From the NCBI GenBank assembly GCA_020912385.1, contig CP087220.1:1178001-1242000 (forward strand): a DNA stretch of 64,000 nucleotides. The letters run 5' to 3'. The translations under genes and the position numbers were made by a program. Below, piece after piece: positions 22,382 to 34,592 of this stretch. The stretch's first letter is position 1. Each line of letters begins with the position of its first letter. The notes beneath the pieces are model-generated. The model was not told where the DNA came from, did no database searches, and was given only the letters and a program-made list of their open reading frames with translations. This DNA comes from Neofusicoccum parvum. Taxonomy: Eukaryota > Ascomycota > Dothideomycetes > Botryosphaeriales > Botryosphaeriaceae.

Positions 22382-25300
22382 CTAGTCCATCCCCATTCCA
22401 CTCTCGCTCTCCTCTTCCACCGAATCGTCAATCCATCCAGATGCGTTGGCACCACCACCTCTCAGCTCCCCCTTCTCCCACTTCTCGAACAGCTCTGTCA
22501 ACTTGCCGAATTTGACGGGTTTGGTGATCACAAGGTCAACGCCACAACGGTATGCTTTGTCTTCGTCTTTCCTGGAAGCCAGACCTGTGAGTGCGACAAC
22601 GAAGGATTGCGGGCGATGTTTGTCCTGTTGCTGGTCCTGGGAAGGCGTGTATGGTGTTGTAGACTCCGAGTCGGACGGGGTTGAGATGCTGTGAGAGGGT
22701 TGCGGCGGTGGTTGAGCTAAAGGAGCATTGTGTTGCTGTTGTTCGATGGCACGGATGCCGCGGGTGGCTTCGAAACCGTCCATTATGGGCATGGAAATGT
22801 CTATCGCGAGTGGTTGTCAGCACGTAATAAGTCTGTAGTGAAGGGAAGAGTATATTTACCCATGAAGATGATGTCGAAACCGCCGCCCGCATCTACCGCC
22901 TTCGCCACTTCTTCAACCGCAACTTTTCCATTCTCTGCGGTTGTTGCATCTGTGATTCCCTTCTTAAGCATAAATGTCTGGAGCAATCTGAGATTGACCG
23001 CATTGTCTTCGACGAGGAGTAAGCGAGGAGTGCGTTCGGCCTGAACCGGAGATCCTAGAGAGAGGAGGGACTGCTCCAAGGCGAGAGCTGCTGCAGGTGC
23101 GGTAGGGGAAATCGGGGACTGGTGTGAATCATGGGCTCTGTGTTGGTAAGGTGATGGCGCTCTGAATGGGTGCGTGGGCAGATCCTGCGGAGAGGAAGCA
23201 TCGGGTGGGAAGTGGCGCGCTCGTTTGGTCGGAGAGGGAAGGTCTTCGAGGCTCTGAATAGATTCGGCAGCACGGGCTAGTGCTTTACTGCGTGGTGATA
23301 TTGTTGGGTCGACGTCCATACGAGATGTGCTGGTGTCAAGAGGCTGGGTAATTGGGCGTGAGTATTCTTGGATGGGCTGTTCCTCCGATAAGCTTTCGGC
23401 GCAAGCGATGAGTGCTTTGGACAGCTTGTGGGGCCCAACAGGGCGCGAGATTGTCTGACGGGATTGAAAACCCCAATCAAGGCTGTCAGAGCGCCTCCGC
23501 AGAGAAGGAGAGATAGAAACATTAAGTAGAGCAAGGTGGTGTGTTTTGAACCGGGTTCGGATGTCGTGCGAAATTGTCCGGTCGGCCTGATCAACGACGA
23601 GGACATCGGGCGGGGTACTGTCTTCGGAAGTCAAAATCTTACAATTGAACCAATTGCGCAAGTATCCCTGGAACGATTCCTGTAGAGTGGGAGGAAACCC
23701 GTGAATAGCCACGTTGAGAGCCTTTTGGCGTAGTTCGGGTACGGCTTTGTCGAGAGCGATTGTTGCCGGAGAGGGGATTTTCGGATGGCCCGAAGCCATG
23801 GGAATGCTAACAGTGAACGTGCTACCTTTGCCCAGTTGGCTTTGTACCTTTATCTTGCCGCCAAGCATGGCGACGAGGCTCTTGACGATTGACATGCCTA
23901 GACCAACTCCTTGCGATGCCATTGTGTCTTCCTGGGTGAAGGGTACACTCAGATGTTTTTCGAGGAACTCCTTGGACATACCCTTTCCTGAATCGGCCAC
24001 GGTAAAGACGATGAGCTTCAGTTTAGAGCCTGGCTTGATGGAAGAAGCTGGCTCGCTGCTGATGTCTTCAATGTCCAAACCAACCTTAACGAAGCCTTTC
24101 TCAGTGTACTTCAACGCATTGCCGAGAATATTGGTCATGATGCGTCGAAGCGCACCAGGTTCAGTCAAGAAGTTCCAATTGTCCTGGAAACTGACATCTA
24201 GAGTGATGGTAAGATCGTCTGTCGATGTGGGCTTGTTGAACGAATGACCACCAGCTGTAACTTCAACGACTTCCTCGCAGAGAGTCGCGATGTTTGCTGG
24301 AGCAAGCAGACCGTGGAGGTCGTGCTCTGACTCCTCGACAGTGTCCTTGTTCTCGAGAGCCCAGGGCGATTCCGGAATCTTATGCTTCGACTTGTGCCGT
24401 CTTCGTTCGAACTGATTGATCTTTGAGTACGAGAGAACGCTGCTGAGTGTGTCATGTAAAGTCGAACCACATGAACGAATACTCTCGGCCAAGCCTTGCT
24501 GGAAGCTATCCAGCTTGGTCTCCCCGAGAAATTCAACAGCTCCGAGTATGCCATGCAAAGGTGTACGCAGTTCGTGACTGACGGAGGAAACGAATGACTC
24601 TTGCTGCTTGATTGCTGCTACGGTATCAATTCTGGACACCTCAGCTTCGACAGAATGGAGAAAGCCCCTGAATGGCCCCAGGTCTGCAGTCTCGGTAAAG
24701 ACAGGATGAACGCGGGTTGTCCATGCATAACATCCAGCCAAACGTTTGAGGGTCACCGGGTCCGTCAAAGGCGCGAAAATAAGCTGTCGAATGCCTGGAA
24801 ACACAGCAGAAAGCTGCTTCGCTTCTCCGCTAGGGTCATCCGACACAAGACTCTCCCCGTCAGAAAAAGTGTAAGGGCAGCCATTTTCATCAAAATACCA
24901 AACCTTACCAGAAGGATACCTTGCAAGGAACCTTCGAAGGAAGCGCTCGTCAATGTAATCCTCATCGGGTGCATTGATGGAGAGATTCCTCAGGCGAGGC
25001 CTGGCTTTCGGATTGCCTACGGATACGGCGAGAATCTCGCCTGGTCGTCTTACAAGAGTAGACTTCTGGTAGTCCGTGCTAGAGAATGTTCTTTCTGCGG
25101 GCCCGGAAGCATCGTCGGAAGGCTTCGCATCATCTGGGGAGCGTGCATCGGTGGTGTCGGGTGTTGGGGTCCAGTGGAGGTCCTCTTTGGATGTATCTTT
25201 CCGTCCAAACTTCTGGTTCATCTCATCCTCGAGCTCCTGTTCACGCTTTGCCAATGGTGTCAAGGCGCCATGGAACCCAATCAAACCATCGACGAACAGG

Positions 25301-26382
25301 ACGCCGTCGACATCCAAAGCATTTCTCAGGTGCAGTGCTGCCCGAGCAAAGGCTTCTTTGTAGGTTGTCCTTCCTGATCCGCCGGCAGAGGCATCGTTGG
25401 TGTCTGCCTGGGCTGCCTGCGTTTCGTTCGTCGAGCCGTCTTGGGGTGCAGAGGGCAGCGGGTCTCCCGTGGGAGTGCTGGACGCTTGGTCGGGGGTGGC
25501 CGTGACAGATGGTTGAGCCGAGGTAGGATTGCTGCTGGACGGGACGACGTTCGACGACTCGTCGGGGCCGACGGCTCTAGAGTGGATGAATGAGCATACA
25601 CCATCACTGATGCGCGTGATGCGACTCTTCAAGTGGCTTTCCCGAGCTGTCTCGAGCTGGGTCATGCACTTGGCTGCAATGGACGACAGGAAGGTCAAGT
25701 CGTCGTCGAAAGAGCGGTCGCGGATCACTCGGTCAAGGACAAACAGCGTTCCGATACAGATTCGGCGCCTCGTTCTGATTGGCACGGCGGCGTAGTATTT
25801 GACATGCGGAGGGCCCGCGACGCAGCTGAGGTTGGCCGCGCGCCGATCCCGGTCGAGCTGGACGGCGATGCCGCCGTCCGGAAACGCGCGGTCGCGTGCC
25901 TGGTGGTCCAAGCCGAGGGTGCGGCGGGCCAGCGACAGCCAGGCGTCGCCGTCGGCATCACGGCTGGCCAGCCAGCGAGGCAGCGCATCGTCCCGTCCGT
26001 CTCCATCTGTCTGTCCCCAGGTCCCGGCCAGCACGCGCTGGGTGCAGCCGTCGGTCAGGCTCGCGAAGGCGGCGAAGACTCCTGCAGTGGCGGTCAGGCG
26101 GGCGCCAGAGTTTGCGGAGCGGAGAAAGCGTACCAAGGCGCGCAACGACAAGCTCGGTGAAGGCCGTCAGGGCGGCGCATAGCGGCGACTGGTGGGCGAG
26201 GTCAGGGTCCCAGCCCAGGCCTGGCTCACACGCGGCGGGCGCGAGAGGGAGTTGTCCGTTTTCCGAATATCTGTGGGCGGCGCGGTCAGCTCTGGGCCTG
26301 CAGGCGAACACGAGCCTGGGAGCGGGTGCTGGGCCTGGGGAACGCACTTGCGGAGCTCGTGGGTGCTGGCGGCGCCGGTCAT
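22382..26382 (-). CDS. GAF-containing hybrid histidine kinase
   Basis: Exons 26382-26348, 26270-26134, 26081-22860 and 22800-22382 give 1270 residues. A divergent GAF-like domain covers roughly residues 60-200. The dimerisation/phosphotransfer helix SSVSHELRTPLHG has His560 as phospho-site. The ATPase domain shows the N box NILGNALKYTEKG, the G1 box DSGKGM and the G2 box GVGLGMSIVKSL. A C-terminal receiver starts LLLVEDNAVNLRLLQTF; its phospho-acceptor Asp1132 in FMDISMPIMDG has its codon split by the last intron, and the conserved Lys lies in ITKPVKFG. No membrane segment is seen, so it is probably cytosolic, signalling through an Hpt protein (Ypd1-like) to the HOG-type pathway. The large kinase frame has no ATG of its own; two short 5' exons supply the start. 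The exact HHK class is not assigned. Confidence 0.88.
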
Positions 26383-27700
26383 TCAGGCGGTGCAGCTCTG
26401 CGGGAGCCGTGTCGGGGAGGTCGAGTTACGAGCGGCGCATGTCGGTGGTTGTCGTCCTGCGCTCTTGGACCGCCGCTCGCCTTTTGGGCGGTGCCTGACG
26501 CTGATCATTTATCTGGATGATCGGACGTGGACATTTCGCCCGAACGTCGTCGTGACAGTGTGCGACCCCCAACCCGCTTGACGTCAGCCGGCAGCATGAA
26601 AAAACCGTTAACGAGCGCGGGAAGACGCGTGCGGCCCCTGCCAGATACAGCCCGCGACAAATGCGGCGCCGTCGCCAGGTGTGCAGCCGCTGAATCGGTC
26701 GATGGCCGCCCCTTCGACAGGCCCAAGCAGCCTCCCGGTCCGTCATTCTGCAGTAGCGCCGCGCCGCCGGGGGACACACGCACAAAGCCCGCGCCGGGAG
26801 CCCCAGACCCCAGAGCCCGAGTGCTGGCAGTTCACACATGGAGCGCAAGCCACTGGCTGCGGGCGCCAGGCAGGAGCCGGCAGACGGCGCCGCCAGGGAG
26901 GCCAGCGCGGCGCGCCTGACATCGAGGGGGCCCAGAGCCAGGGCGCGCCGCTGGGCGCGTCTGCTTCAAGACAGGCACAACATCATAGAGGTCCCGCGGC
27001 CGTGGTTCGTGGTAAGCGATTTTTCAGCCCTGCATACGGCATCCCGGGCAGCGTCGTCATCGCACATGTCGGGCCTGGCTGAAGAGAGGGATGGGCGCGG
27101 CAGGCGGAAGAGGAGGAGCCAGCGGTGACTGCGGCAGAGGCTCTGGAGGAGTGAGGTTGTCGTACGGACGGCGTTGGGCCTTATACGCCGCCATTTCGCC
27201 CGTTCTAGGCCTGTCGCGGAACTGCTTGCCTGCCTCGACTGTGCCGTCTGTCTGCGCCGGCACCGACAAACGCGCTGCCCGCCCGCTGCAGGTTAGTTGT
27301 TGCCTGTTTTGGCGCCGTCGGCCGAGGCGCAGCGGCTGCCAATAATGTGCGCTGCCCACGATACATGACACAATGACAAACGGCGGAGGATATTCCGCTT
27401 TCCGCCTGTGACGCCCCAGGCCTCCTCTCCTTCTGTCTGCTCCTCCGCTGCTGCTCTCCCGCCTCAATGGGCCCTGGGCCGCTCCAATTCCTCACTCACT
27501 TGCGTGATGAGTAATGTGCGCGTCACTGGACCTGACACCCCGCCGCTGCAGTCACCATGGCAGCTCCGCCGTCCACCAAGGTGCCCTTGAGCGCTGCTTG
27601 AGCACCGTGTTTTCCGCGTCAACGAGCTCGCTGTGGTCTGCAAGCGAGCCTTCACCACTCCTCGCTCTGAGGGCCACGAATACGAATCTCGCATGCCGCC
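26383..27700. promoter_or_regulatory. Divergent region, histidine kinase (-) / PARG (+)
   Basis: 1.3 kb of GC-rich sequence with only shadow frames. Both promoters should lie here. The PARG start has a near-ideal context (GCCGCCATGG). Confidence 0.5.
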
Positions 27701-29062
27701 ATGGGTCGCACCGAGCCCTCTGTCGTTATCCCCCCTCAATCCTTCCGTCGCGATGCCCGCGCGAAGAAAGCCAAGGCGACCATCAACCAGACCATTCCCG
27801 CCCTCCTGAACGCGCATCCTCGCGCCCGACGCGGCATTGACGCGGCAGAGCTCATTCTTGATCCACCCACGCCTGAGCTGCTCTTTACGTCTGTCGCCCC
27901 CACTCCAGCTGCGAAGTCGAAGTCGAAATCCAAATCGAAGGCCAGGGGCAAGACCCGCGCTCAAGACGAGGACAGCGATGACACTGCCGAAGTGAAGGGA
28001 GGGAAGGACAAGCAAGCTCCTACAGAGCTGCCAGTGAAGTCGCCGATGCAGCTCAGGCTTCAGGTTGTCGACACGCTTGAGGCGGCTGCGCGTCTGGGCT
28101 CGACTGGCAACAAGCGCTCCAGAGTCGCCGTCCTGAACATGGCCTCTCCCCTTCGCCCTGGCGGCGGCGTCCTGAACGGAGCCACATCGCAGGAAGAGTG
28201 GCTCTGCCTGCGAACTACGCTCTACCCGTCCCTCCGCGAGGAGTTCTACCGGCTTCCCGAAGTCGGTGCCGTATACACACCAGACGTGCTGGTGTTTCGA
28301 ACCTGGGATGATGAGGCAGCGGACTTGGATAAGAAGGATAGGTTCTTCATCGACGTGGTCACAGCTGGAATGCTGAGGTTTCCAGACGTCGAGGGCGAAG
28401 AGGGAGAGGAGAAGAGATACGCCCTTGCCAAGGACCGAGACTTGGTTCTGCAGAAGATGAAGGCAGTGATGCGGATACTGAAGATGAAGGGCTTGGACAA
28501 AGTGGTTCTTGGTGCTTGGGGCTGTGGTGCTTACGGCAACCCAGTTGGTGAAATCTCCCGCGCTTGGAAGAAAGTACTTCTTGGCACCGAGAGCAAGAAG
28601 AAATCGAAGTCTGATGGCAAGAACCTGAACGGGGGAGAAGGATGGGATGGCCTGGAAGTTGTGTTCGCCATCAAAGACGGACGCATGGCGAGGAACTTCG
28701 CCACCTCGTTCGGAACAGGTCTCGAGTACGAGGAGCCACTCGAGGGTGATCGTGAAGATAGCGTGGTTGAGGACGACGGCTCCCAAGCTGCCATCGAGGA
28801 GATGAGAGCGAAAATTGCCGAACTGGAAGTTCAAAGGGAACATGCCCGGATACCGGATCTTAAAGCCCGAATCGGGGCTGTGTTGGAAGGCCTGAAGAGA
28901 GAACTTGCGACTATGACGGGCTCAGGAAGGTCGACGGAGGAACCTTCTCAACTCGAGAGTGAGCAAGACCAAGGCGATGAAGAAGAGGACCCATACGATC
29001 TCTTTGACAACGGGCACGAAAGCCACAGGGATTCCACTCCAAGTGGAATAACTAGAAGGTAA
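27701..29062 (+). CDS. Microbial-type poly(ADP-ribose) glycohydrolase (TIGR02452/DUF2263)
   Basis: A single-exon protein of 453 residues. The PARG signature GGG-X7-QEE is complete: Gly154-156, then VLNGATS, then Gln164-Glu165-Glu166, inside VLNMASPLRPGGG. The macrodomain-type second loop GAWGCGAYGNP follows. The family removes ADP-ribose polymers from proteins, with the second Glu of QEE as the catalytic residue. Upstream lies a basic KSKSKSKSK stretch that could act as a nuclear signal. Downstream, beyond the catalytic fold (about residues 1-340), is a charged predicted coiled coil (MRAKIAELEVQRE...) and an acidic tail. Partner PARP genes are not in the window. Confidence 0.85.
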   Translation: MGRTEPSVVIPPQSFRRDARAKKAKATINQTIPALLNAHPRARRGIDAAELILDPPTPELLFTSVAPTPAAKSKSKSKSKARGKTRAQDEDSDDTAEVKGGKDKQAPTELPVKSPMQLRLQVVDTLEAAARLGSTGNKRSRVAVLNMASPLRPGGGVLNGATSQEEWLCLRTTLYPSLREEFYRLPEVGAVYTPDVLVFRTWDDEAADLDKKDRFFIDVVTAGMLRFPDVEGEEGEEKRYALAKDRDLVLQKMKAVMRILKMKGLDKVVLGAWGCGAYGNPVGEISRAWKKVLLGTESKKKSKSDGKNLNGGEGWDGLEVVFAIKDGRMARNFATSFGTGLEYEEPLEGDREDSVVEDDGSQAAIEEMRAKIAELEVQREHARIPDLKARIGAVLEGLKRELATMTGSGRSTEEPSQLESEQDQGDEEEDPYDLFDNGHESHRDSTPSGITRR

Positions 29063-29573
29063 GCCCTCAGTGTACGTCAAATGATCTGTTCATATAATAT
29101 GTTCTTGTGACTGCTTTTTGAGCCGCGACTCCCCAATTTAGTCCACGAGGTCGACTCAGAAAGCATTACAACAAGCTTACACGTTGGATGTTGAAGCACT
29201 CATCAGGACGGATCTGTTATTTCTCCGCATGCACATTTGCATCCTGAGAATTGCTTCAACTTCTTATGAAGATATGCACGTGCTACAATCGATTCTACCA
29301 GGCCGCTGCCGCCCTACCGTTGGTGATATTAGCTTCCGGAGGTGATACCCAGATTCCCCCTGGAACAAAGCCTCCTATATTCCGGCTGCAAACATGTTCT
29401 TCATACATAAGCAGCTATAGAAGTCGTCCGGTGCAAAAGTGCATTGAGGTATTGTTCACTCTATTCAAATGAAGGCAAGCCCTCAAATGTACGATGAATG
29501 AAATTGCATGCATTAATTTCATATTCTCGGGGGTATCTACCAGCTGTGTTGCAAAGGTGTCGATTCGAACACC
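29063..29573. other. Intergenic, tail-to-tail
   Basis: AT-rich, no gene. Near 29556-29592 two small hairpins (one in the CorA 3' end) resemble tRNA arms but do not make a tRNA. Confidence 0.5.
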
Positions 29574-31377
29574 TCAGGGTTGAGCCCTGTTCTTTTTAAT
29601 CTCATCCAAGAATCTACGGAATAGCTCCGGTATATCCCAGATCAACGGCGCCGTCGACAAGCAAAGAGTTGGGACCGATATCACAAAGAACCACCACAGG
29701 CTATTCCTTGCATCGGTGAGTGGGTCCAGGTTCATTCCGAAGAAGGACGAGATGAAGCTCAAGGGAATATAGAAAAACGCCAGCCGCGTCAGCTTCGTGA
29801 CCTCGGCAGCTTGATCCCTTGCCCGCTTCGCCTCGTCGACCAATGCCTTGTTCGTCAGAAACCTGGTCTCGTCATCTATCCGGGCGGACAGCATTTCCGC
29901 TCGCCGTAGCAAATGCTCGTACTGCTTCTCCAACACGTCCGCCACAGCTTCAACTTTGTCGTGAGGCTTTCCGTCGTTGGCTCTGGGCCAAGATGCGCTC
30001 CCACGCGTTTTTATCGTCTCGATGTTATCCCGTATTCGCTCTGCATGAACCTTGACGGCTTTCTGCATGTACAGCAGATTCGAGAGCTCCAGCGGCCGCT
30101 TTGACAGTGTCTCAGCATTTGTTGCAGAAGAGAGCTTCGACTCCAGCATATTCAGGAACTGTGTCTCGGAGAAGGCGCAGAAGGTGAAGAGCTCGCTGAC
30201 GGCATAGAACGGATCTCTGGCGGCAACTCTCTCGTCGAGGGACCTGCCATAATTAAGCGGGAGGAGGGAAGAGCTCTGAACGAACTTTCCCTCCGGCCGG
30301 ATGCTCTTCTGGATGTTTGTTCGGTGGAACTTCAGTGCGATGTGGGGTTGCACCTGGATCGTCGGGTATACGGCTCGGGGCTCCCACCTTCCACCCAATC
30401 CCTTTACGCTCGTCCACGGGCCGGGCCCGTACGGCCCTTCGTACAGATCCTTGCCGGTGTCTGTCCAGACGAGGGCCGCCCATTCTTTTCCGATCTTCTC
30501 GACCGTGATGGTCATGCGCTGTTCGATTGCAAAGTGCTTCTCGTCAAAAGCCAGGAATTCGCGGACGATGGATTTGCCTAGCCCAGAATCGGAATCTAGG
30601 TTGGCCACGAGATGAGTGAGGTCATAATCTCGCTTTGACTCTGCGCAGGCTTTCCTAAGTTGCTCAATATGCTCCTGCTTTACCTCTAGCTCCGGCTGCG
30701 GGCGGTTCCACTCCCCTATGGTGGTGTAGTGGATCTCGATGATGTGGCTTGGTGAAAGCGAAGGAAGGGAGAAGGAGTTGCGTCGTCCGGCGTTGGCGTA
30801 GAAGTCCAAATGCCGCTGGAAGAACTCAGGGTCGACACGGTAGGTTGCTCCGACGGTTGCCAGCCATTCCGACGACGGCTGCCCTCGGAGGAAAAGGACC
30901 TGACTCGAGGCTGTTTGCGTCTGTCGTAGGTTCTCGTCGTGCCTCTCTGGCAGCCTTTGTGCGCTTCGAATGTGCTCGGTAGACACAGGAGGCTTCCCGG
31001 ATCGGTTGAAGATGTAACTGCTGACGAAGTCGACTGGTGATTTCTGCGGCGATGCCGTTGAGCTTGTCGACGAGGCTAGAGTTGACGGCACGAATTTTCT
31101 AAGATACAATGCGAGCTTATCGAAGTTCTCGCCCGGATATAAGCTCTGCTGGATGGTTTGCTGCGAGTGCTTCCAGACTGCGTCGGCGTACTCTTTGGGT
31201 GCAACTGGGTGCTGTCAGCATAATCGCAGATCGTCCACCGTGGATCCGCATCCTGGACTCACGGGGCTGCACTGCAGCCGACGGGGTTCTTTCAAGCGAG
31301 ACGAGCCCGCTGTCAGCACGCGCCTCTACTGTGAGCAGACTGGTCGGCGGAGAGCGCGAATCTCGCTTGTTCGCCAT
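29574..31377 (-). CDS. CorA-like divalent metal ion transporter
   Basis: Exons 31377-31263 and 31204-29574 give 581 residues. The C-terminus holds two membrane helices: the first (LAFFYIPLSFISSFFGMNLD) ends in the GMN signature that forms the CorA selectivity filter, and the second is WWFFVISVPTLCLSTAPLIW, followed by a basic tail. The preceding long helices (EKQYEHLLRRAEMLSARIDD) fit the CorA stalk, and a large cytosolic N-terminal domain precedes them. It probably carries Mg2+ or a related ion across the plasma membrane. The intron (31262-31205) joins phase 1 ends and removes an in-frame TGA; the ATG at 31377 is in the upstream exon. It shares a 571-bp divergent region with the amidase gene. 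Confidence 0.85.
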
Positions 31378-31948
31378 GGTAAGGAACGGCCGCCATCAAA
31401 GCTGCTGGATTTCAACGACAAAAAAGTCAAGGCTCGCAGCGAGATTGTTGCGACGAGCTGTTCTATATAAAGACCGGGTCGGGGCGCTTCCGCAACTGCT
31501 TTTGACTGCGGCACAGCGCCCCAGCGCCAAAGTAGGGCGAGTCAGGCTCCGCACATCTCATACCTGTTCACCACTCCACCCTTGTCCGGTTCCCCGTCCA
31601 ACCAACAACGAGCGGCCGCGCCGCGATATGCGGGTTGCTATCTTCTTTCGGCGCCGGAGTTTGTCACGTTATCGAGGCTGAGTTTTGGAGGAAGTCTCAT
31701 GCATGCAGGGCGTCCGTCTGCTGCCTGCAGCCAGACGGTTACGCGACCATGTGCGTGCGGGGCAGACCCCCCACTCGTCCGCTCTCTGCCTTGGGCGCTG
31801 TTTATATCCTGTTATTCTTGCCCTCTGATCGCGCCCGGCCGTCTCGCCTCGTCTATTACGCTTCCGTGTCTCAGTTGAGAGTTAGGGCCACTCGGATTGT
31901 TTGTCTGCACTTCGCGTCTGACGGACACAGATCCGATTGACTGAGGCC
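31378..31948. promoter_or_regulatory. Divergent promoter region CorA-like (-) / amidase (+)
   Basis: A 571 bp gap. A TATA-like TATATAAAG element lies near 31462-31472. Short plus-strand frames are not convincing. Confidence 0.5.
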
Positions 31949-34217
31949 ATGTCGTTGTTTTCCTCCTCAGCCTTGTGGCGCAATGTCAAGGAATTCATCG
32001 GGTGGATCGACGGTGGCAGTGAAAATACGCCTGAGTTTGACGACCTGAGACTTGTCCACGTAGGAGATGTGCGTTTCTTGGCTGTGCCTGTTGCAAAGGT
32101 TCGTCCTGTGGCATGAATCACGTGACGCGCAAGGCAGCTCATTCTGTTGCTGATTAGGGACTCCCCGTTGGCAATGAAGCGCCAAAATTCCTGACAGTCA
32201 TAGATGCCGAGGACCGACCTCGCGTTTCTGGAGACTGGGTCTCGGAGCAGTTGGAAATTTTCAAGAGCTGCGACACTTTTCAGCCCGACTTCTTGCGCGG
32301 AGTCCTCTTCATTAGCTCAGATGCGGACGACGCAGTCATCGGAGCTGAAGCCCAAGCTATACTGATAGACGTAGGCGTCGAATGGACCAATACGGTGTCA
32401 TACGAAGCAGACCAACCCCAGCTCCGCTCCGGTCCCCACCTGCTCGCCAACGGGCAGTTCTTCGAACTACAGCGGCTCCATGACGACGTGCAAGAATGCT
32501 TCGTGTCCACCGTCGTCCTCCCGAAGCCGGCGTCCTCCTTCCGCACCGTCCCCTTCACCGGAACCGGCTCCCGCACCCTCGCCGCAGCAGTCCCCTCCCG
32601 CCTGCAGCGGCGCGCCGCCAACCCCATCGCCGGCCTGCGCATCGCCGTCAAGGACAACTTCCACATCGCCGGCGTCAAGACCTCTCTCTGCAACAAAGCC
32701 TACCACGCCCTCTACCCGGCGCCCGACCGCACCGCCGCCTGCATCCAGCGCCTTGTCGACGCCGGCGCCGCCGTCGTCGGGAAGACGAAGCTCGCGTCCT
32801 TCGCCGCGACCGAGGAGCCCGTCGAGTGCGTGGACTTCTCCGCGCCCTGGAACCCCAGGGCCGACGGGTACCAGAGCCCGGCCGGGAGCAGCAGCGGCAG
32901 CGGCGCGGCGGTCGCGGCGTACGCGTGGCTGGACGTCACGCTGGGGTCGGATACGAGTGGGAGTGGGAGGAGGCCGGGGCACTGGAACGGGTGCGTGGCG
33001 ATGAGGCCGTCACATGGGGCGGTGTCGGCGGAGGGGTTCGTACCGAGCTTTGCGTAAGTGGTTCTGGGCTGGCGAGTCGTGGCGCTGGCTGACGCGTGAT
33101 GGACAGGCGGTTTGATGTTCCGACCTTCTTTGGACGGGATTTGAGGATGTGCAGAGATTTTGCGGAAGGCTGGTACGGGCATGCCTTGCCGAAGCTGCAG
33201 GCGGAGGTATGAGAGAGGGCTTTTGTGAAAGAAGTGGATCTTAAGTTGACTGTGTTTGCAGCTCCCGGTATCGATCGTTGTACCCACGGACTATTTAGCG
33301 ACAATCGGAAATGAAGATCAGCTGAGGTTGATTGAGGAGTTTGTGTCAGATCTGGAAGACTTCTTCAGAGTTAAAAGACGGGAACTCTCCCTAGAGTCAT
33401 GCTGGGCTGGGTCTCCTCCGAAAGAAGCTCAAGATCTTGGGCTATTGGATTTTATGAAGGATGTGAGTAGGATAGGCAAGCCTTTAGTAGTATCTAACCC
33501 TCATGGAATACTACAGGCTTGTCGGAACTCGTTCTGGTATGATGACTTCCATAGTATGAGCGAATTCCGAAAGGACTACGAAGAGCAATTTGGCTGTAAG
33601 CCCTATGTAAGCCCACCTGTTCGGTGGCAGTGGTGAGTCTCAATTTCCACTTACGCAGCAGCCAATACCAAATGTTGAGCCTCATAGGAATATTGCATCC
33701 GAAATAACCCGAGAGGACCGAGACAGCGCAGTTGGGAAGCTTGATGTCTACCAGAAGTGGTTTTCGGAGGAAGTGATGAAGGTTGGGCAGCTCAACACTA
33801 TTGTGGTTTTGCCGGTTGAAGAAGTTTCACCCCGATACCGCGATGAGCCTCCATCGTTAGTAGATCCACTACCTCGTGTCTGTTCGCTGCTGACGACAAT
33901 ATAAGACGGAAATTCTACCCGACCGGTGTGCCGATGCTCTTTTTGAGTCCCATACTCAAAGCTCCTGAGCTTACAATTCCAAGTGAGTCATATTAAGTGA
34001 CATCAATTGCTTCTAAACACTGATTATCTGATAAGTTGGGCAAGTACCCTATCATTCCAAAGTGACTGACTGTGGAGAGTTCCTGCCTGTGGGCATATCA
34101 TTGATGGCATCCCCGGGTTCTGACATCTTGTTGATGGACTCAATGTTCAAGTTTCTTGTACATTCAAAAAGGCCGACAATGGTTCAACCGGGGCAACATA
34201 TGTTTCCTCATGGTTAA
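31949..34217 (+). CDS. Amidase-signature family protein
   Basis: Eight exons: 31949-32098, 32158-33053, 33107-33206, 33262-33462, 33517-33632, 33688-33855, 33906-33982 and 34036-34217, giving 629 residues with every phase consistent. The Ser-cisSer-Lys triad is present: Lys215 in LRIAVKDNF, the Ser-rich loop PAGSSSGSG at about 292-299, and nucleophile Ser319 in GSDTSGSGRRP. The C-terminus IPIGQVPYHSKVTD and EFLPVGISLMASPGSDILLM is typical of fungal amidases. An N-terminal domain of about 160 residues precedes the amidase fold. The fourth intron (33463-33516) is 54 nt, in frame and stop-free, with donor GTGAGT and branch TCTAAC. The last three exons are too short to stand out as open frames. 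The amide substrate is unknown; a cytosolic location is likely as no signal peptide is seen. Confidence 0.85.
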
Positions 34218-34592
34218 TGGCGTGAGTTGAGAGCTTTTGAAGACGCCTTTCTCCGGCAATTAGTTGGTATATACGCCGATATTATTGTACTAGGAGATTC
34301 CAGAGCAAGGAAAAGTCTTACATACCGGTCAGGAATCCCAGACGATGGAATCAATCACTTCGATCTGTGTTGTCACCTGCGCATGCCGCGCGCGTACACG
34401 GGTGGGTAAGATACGCGATCTGCAGCCAATCAGCTGTCGCGGCTTAGTAGCGCCTGCTGTGCCTCATGGTTGCCTTGAGGCCTTGCTCATCACTTACCCC
34501 TCACCTTCAAGATTCCGGTGAGACAAATAAGCCTTTTGAGGCGGGTATAAGCGCCCCGCACCATCGCGTTTCGTTGCATCGGCATTGCAAAT
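34218..34592. other. Intergenic, promoter of the NLR-like gene
   Basis: 375 bp between amidase stop and NLR start, with no other signal recognised. Confidence 0.45.

Noticed and set aside
29556..29592. Two adjacent hairpins (CAGGG/CCCTG and GGTGT/ACACC around TTCGAAT) resembling tRNA anticodon and T arms on the minus strand
   Set aside because: The TTCGAAT loop is not closed by a proper five-pair T stem in tRNA register, there is no acceptor stem or D arm, and one hairpin lies in the last codons of the CorA-like gene.
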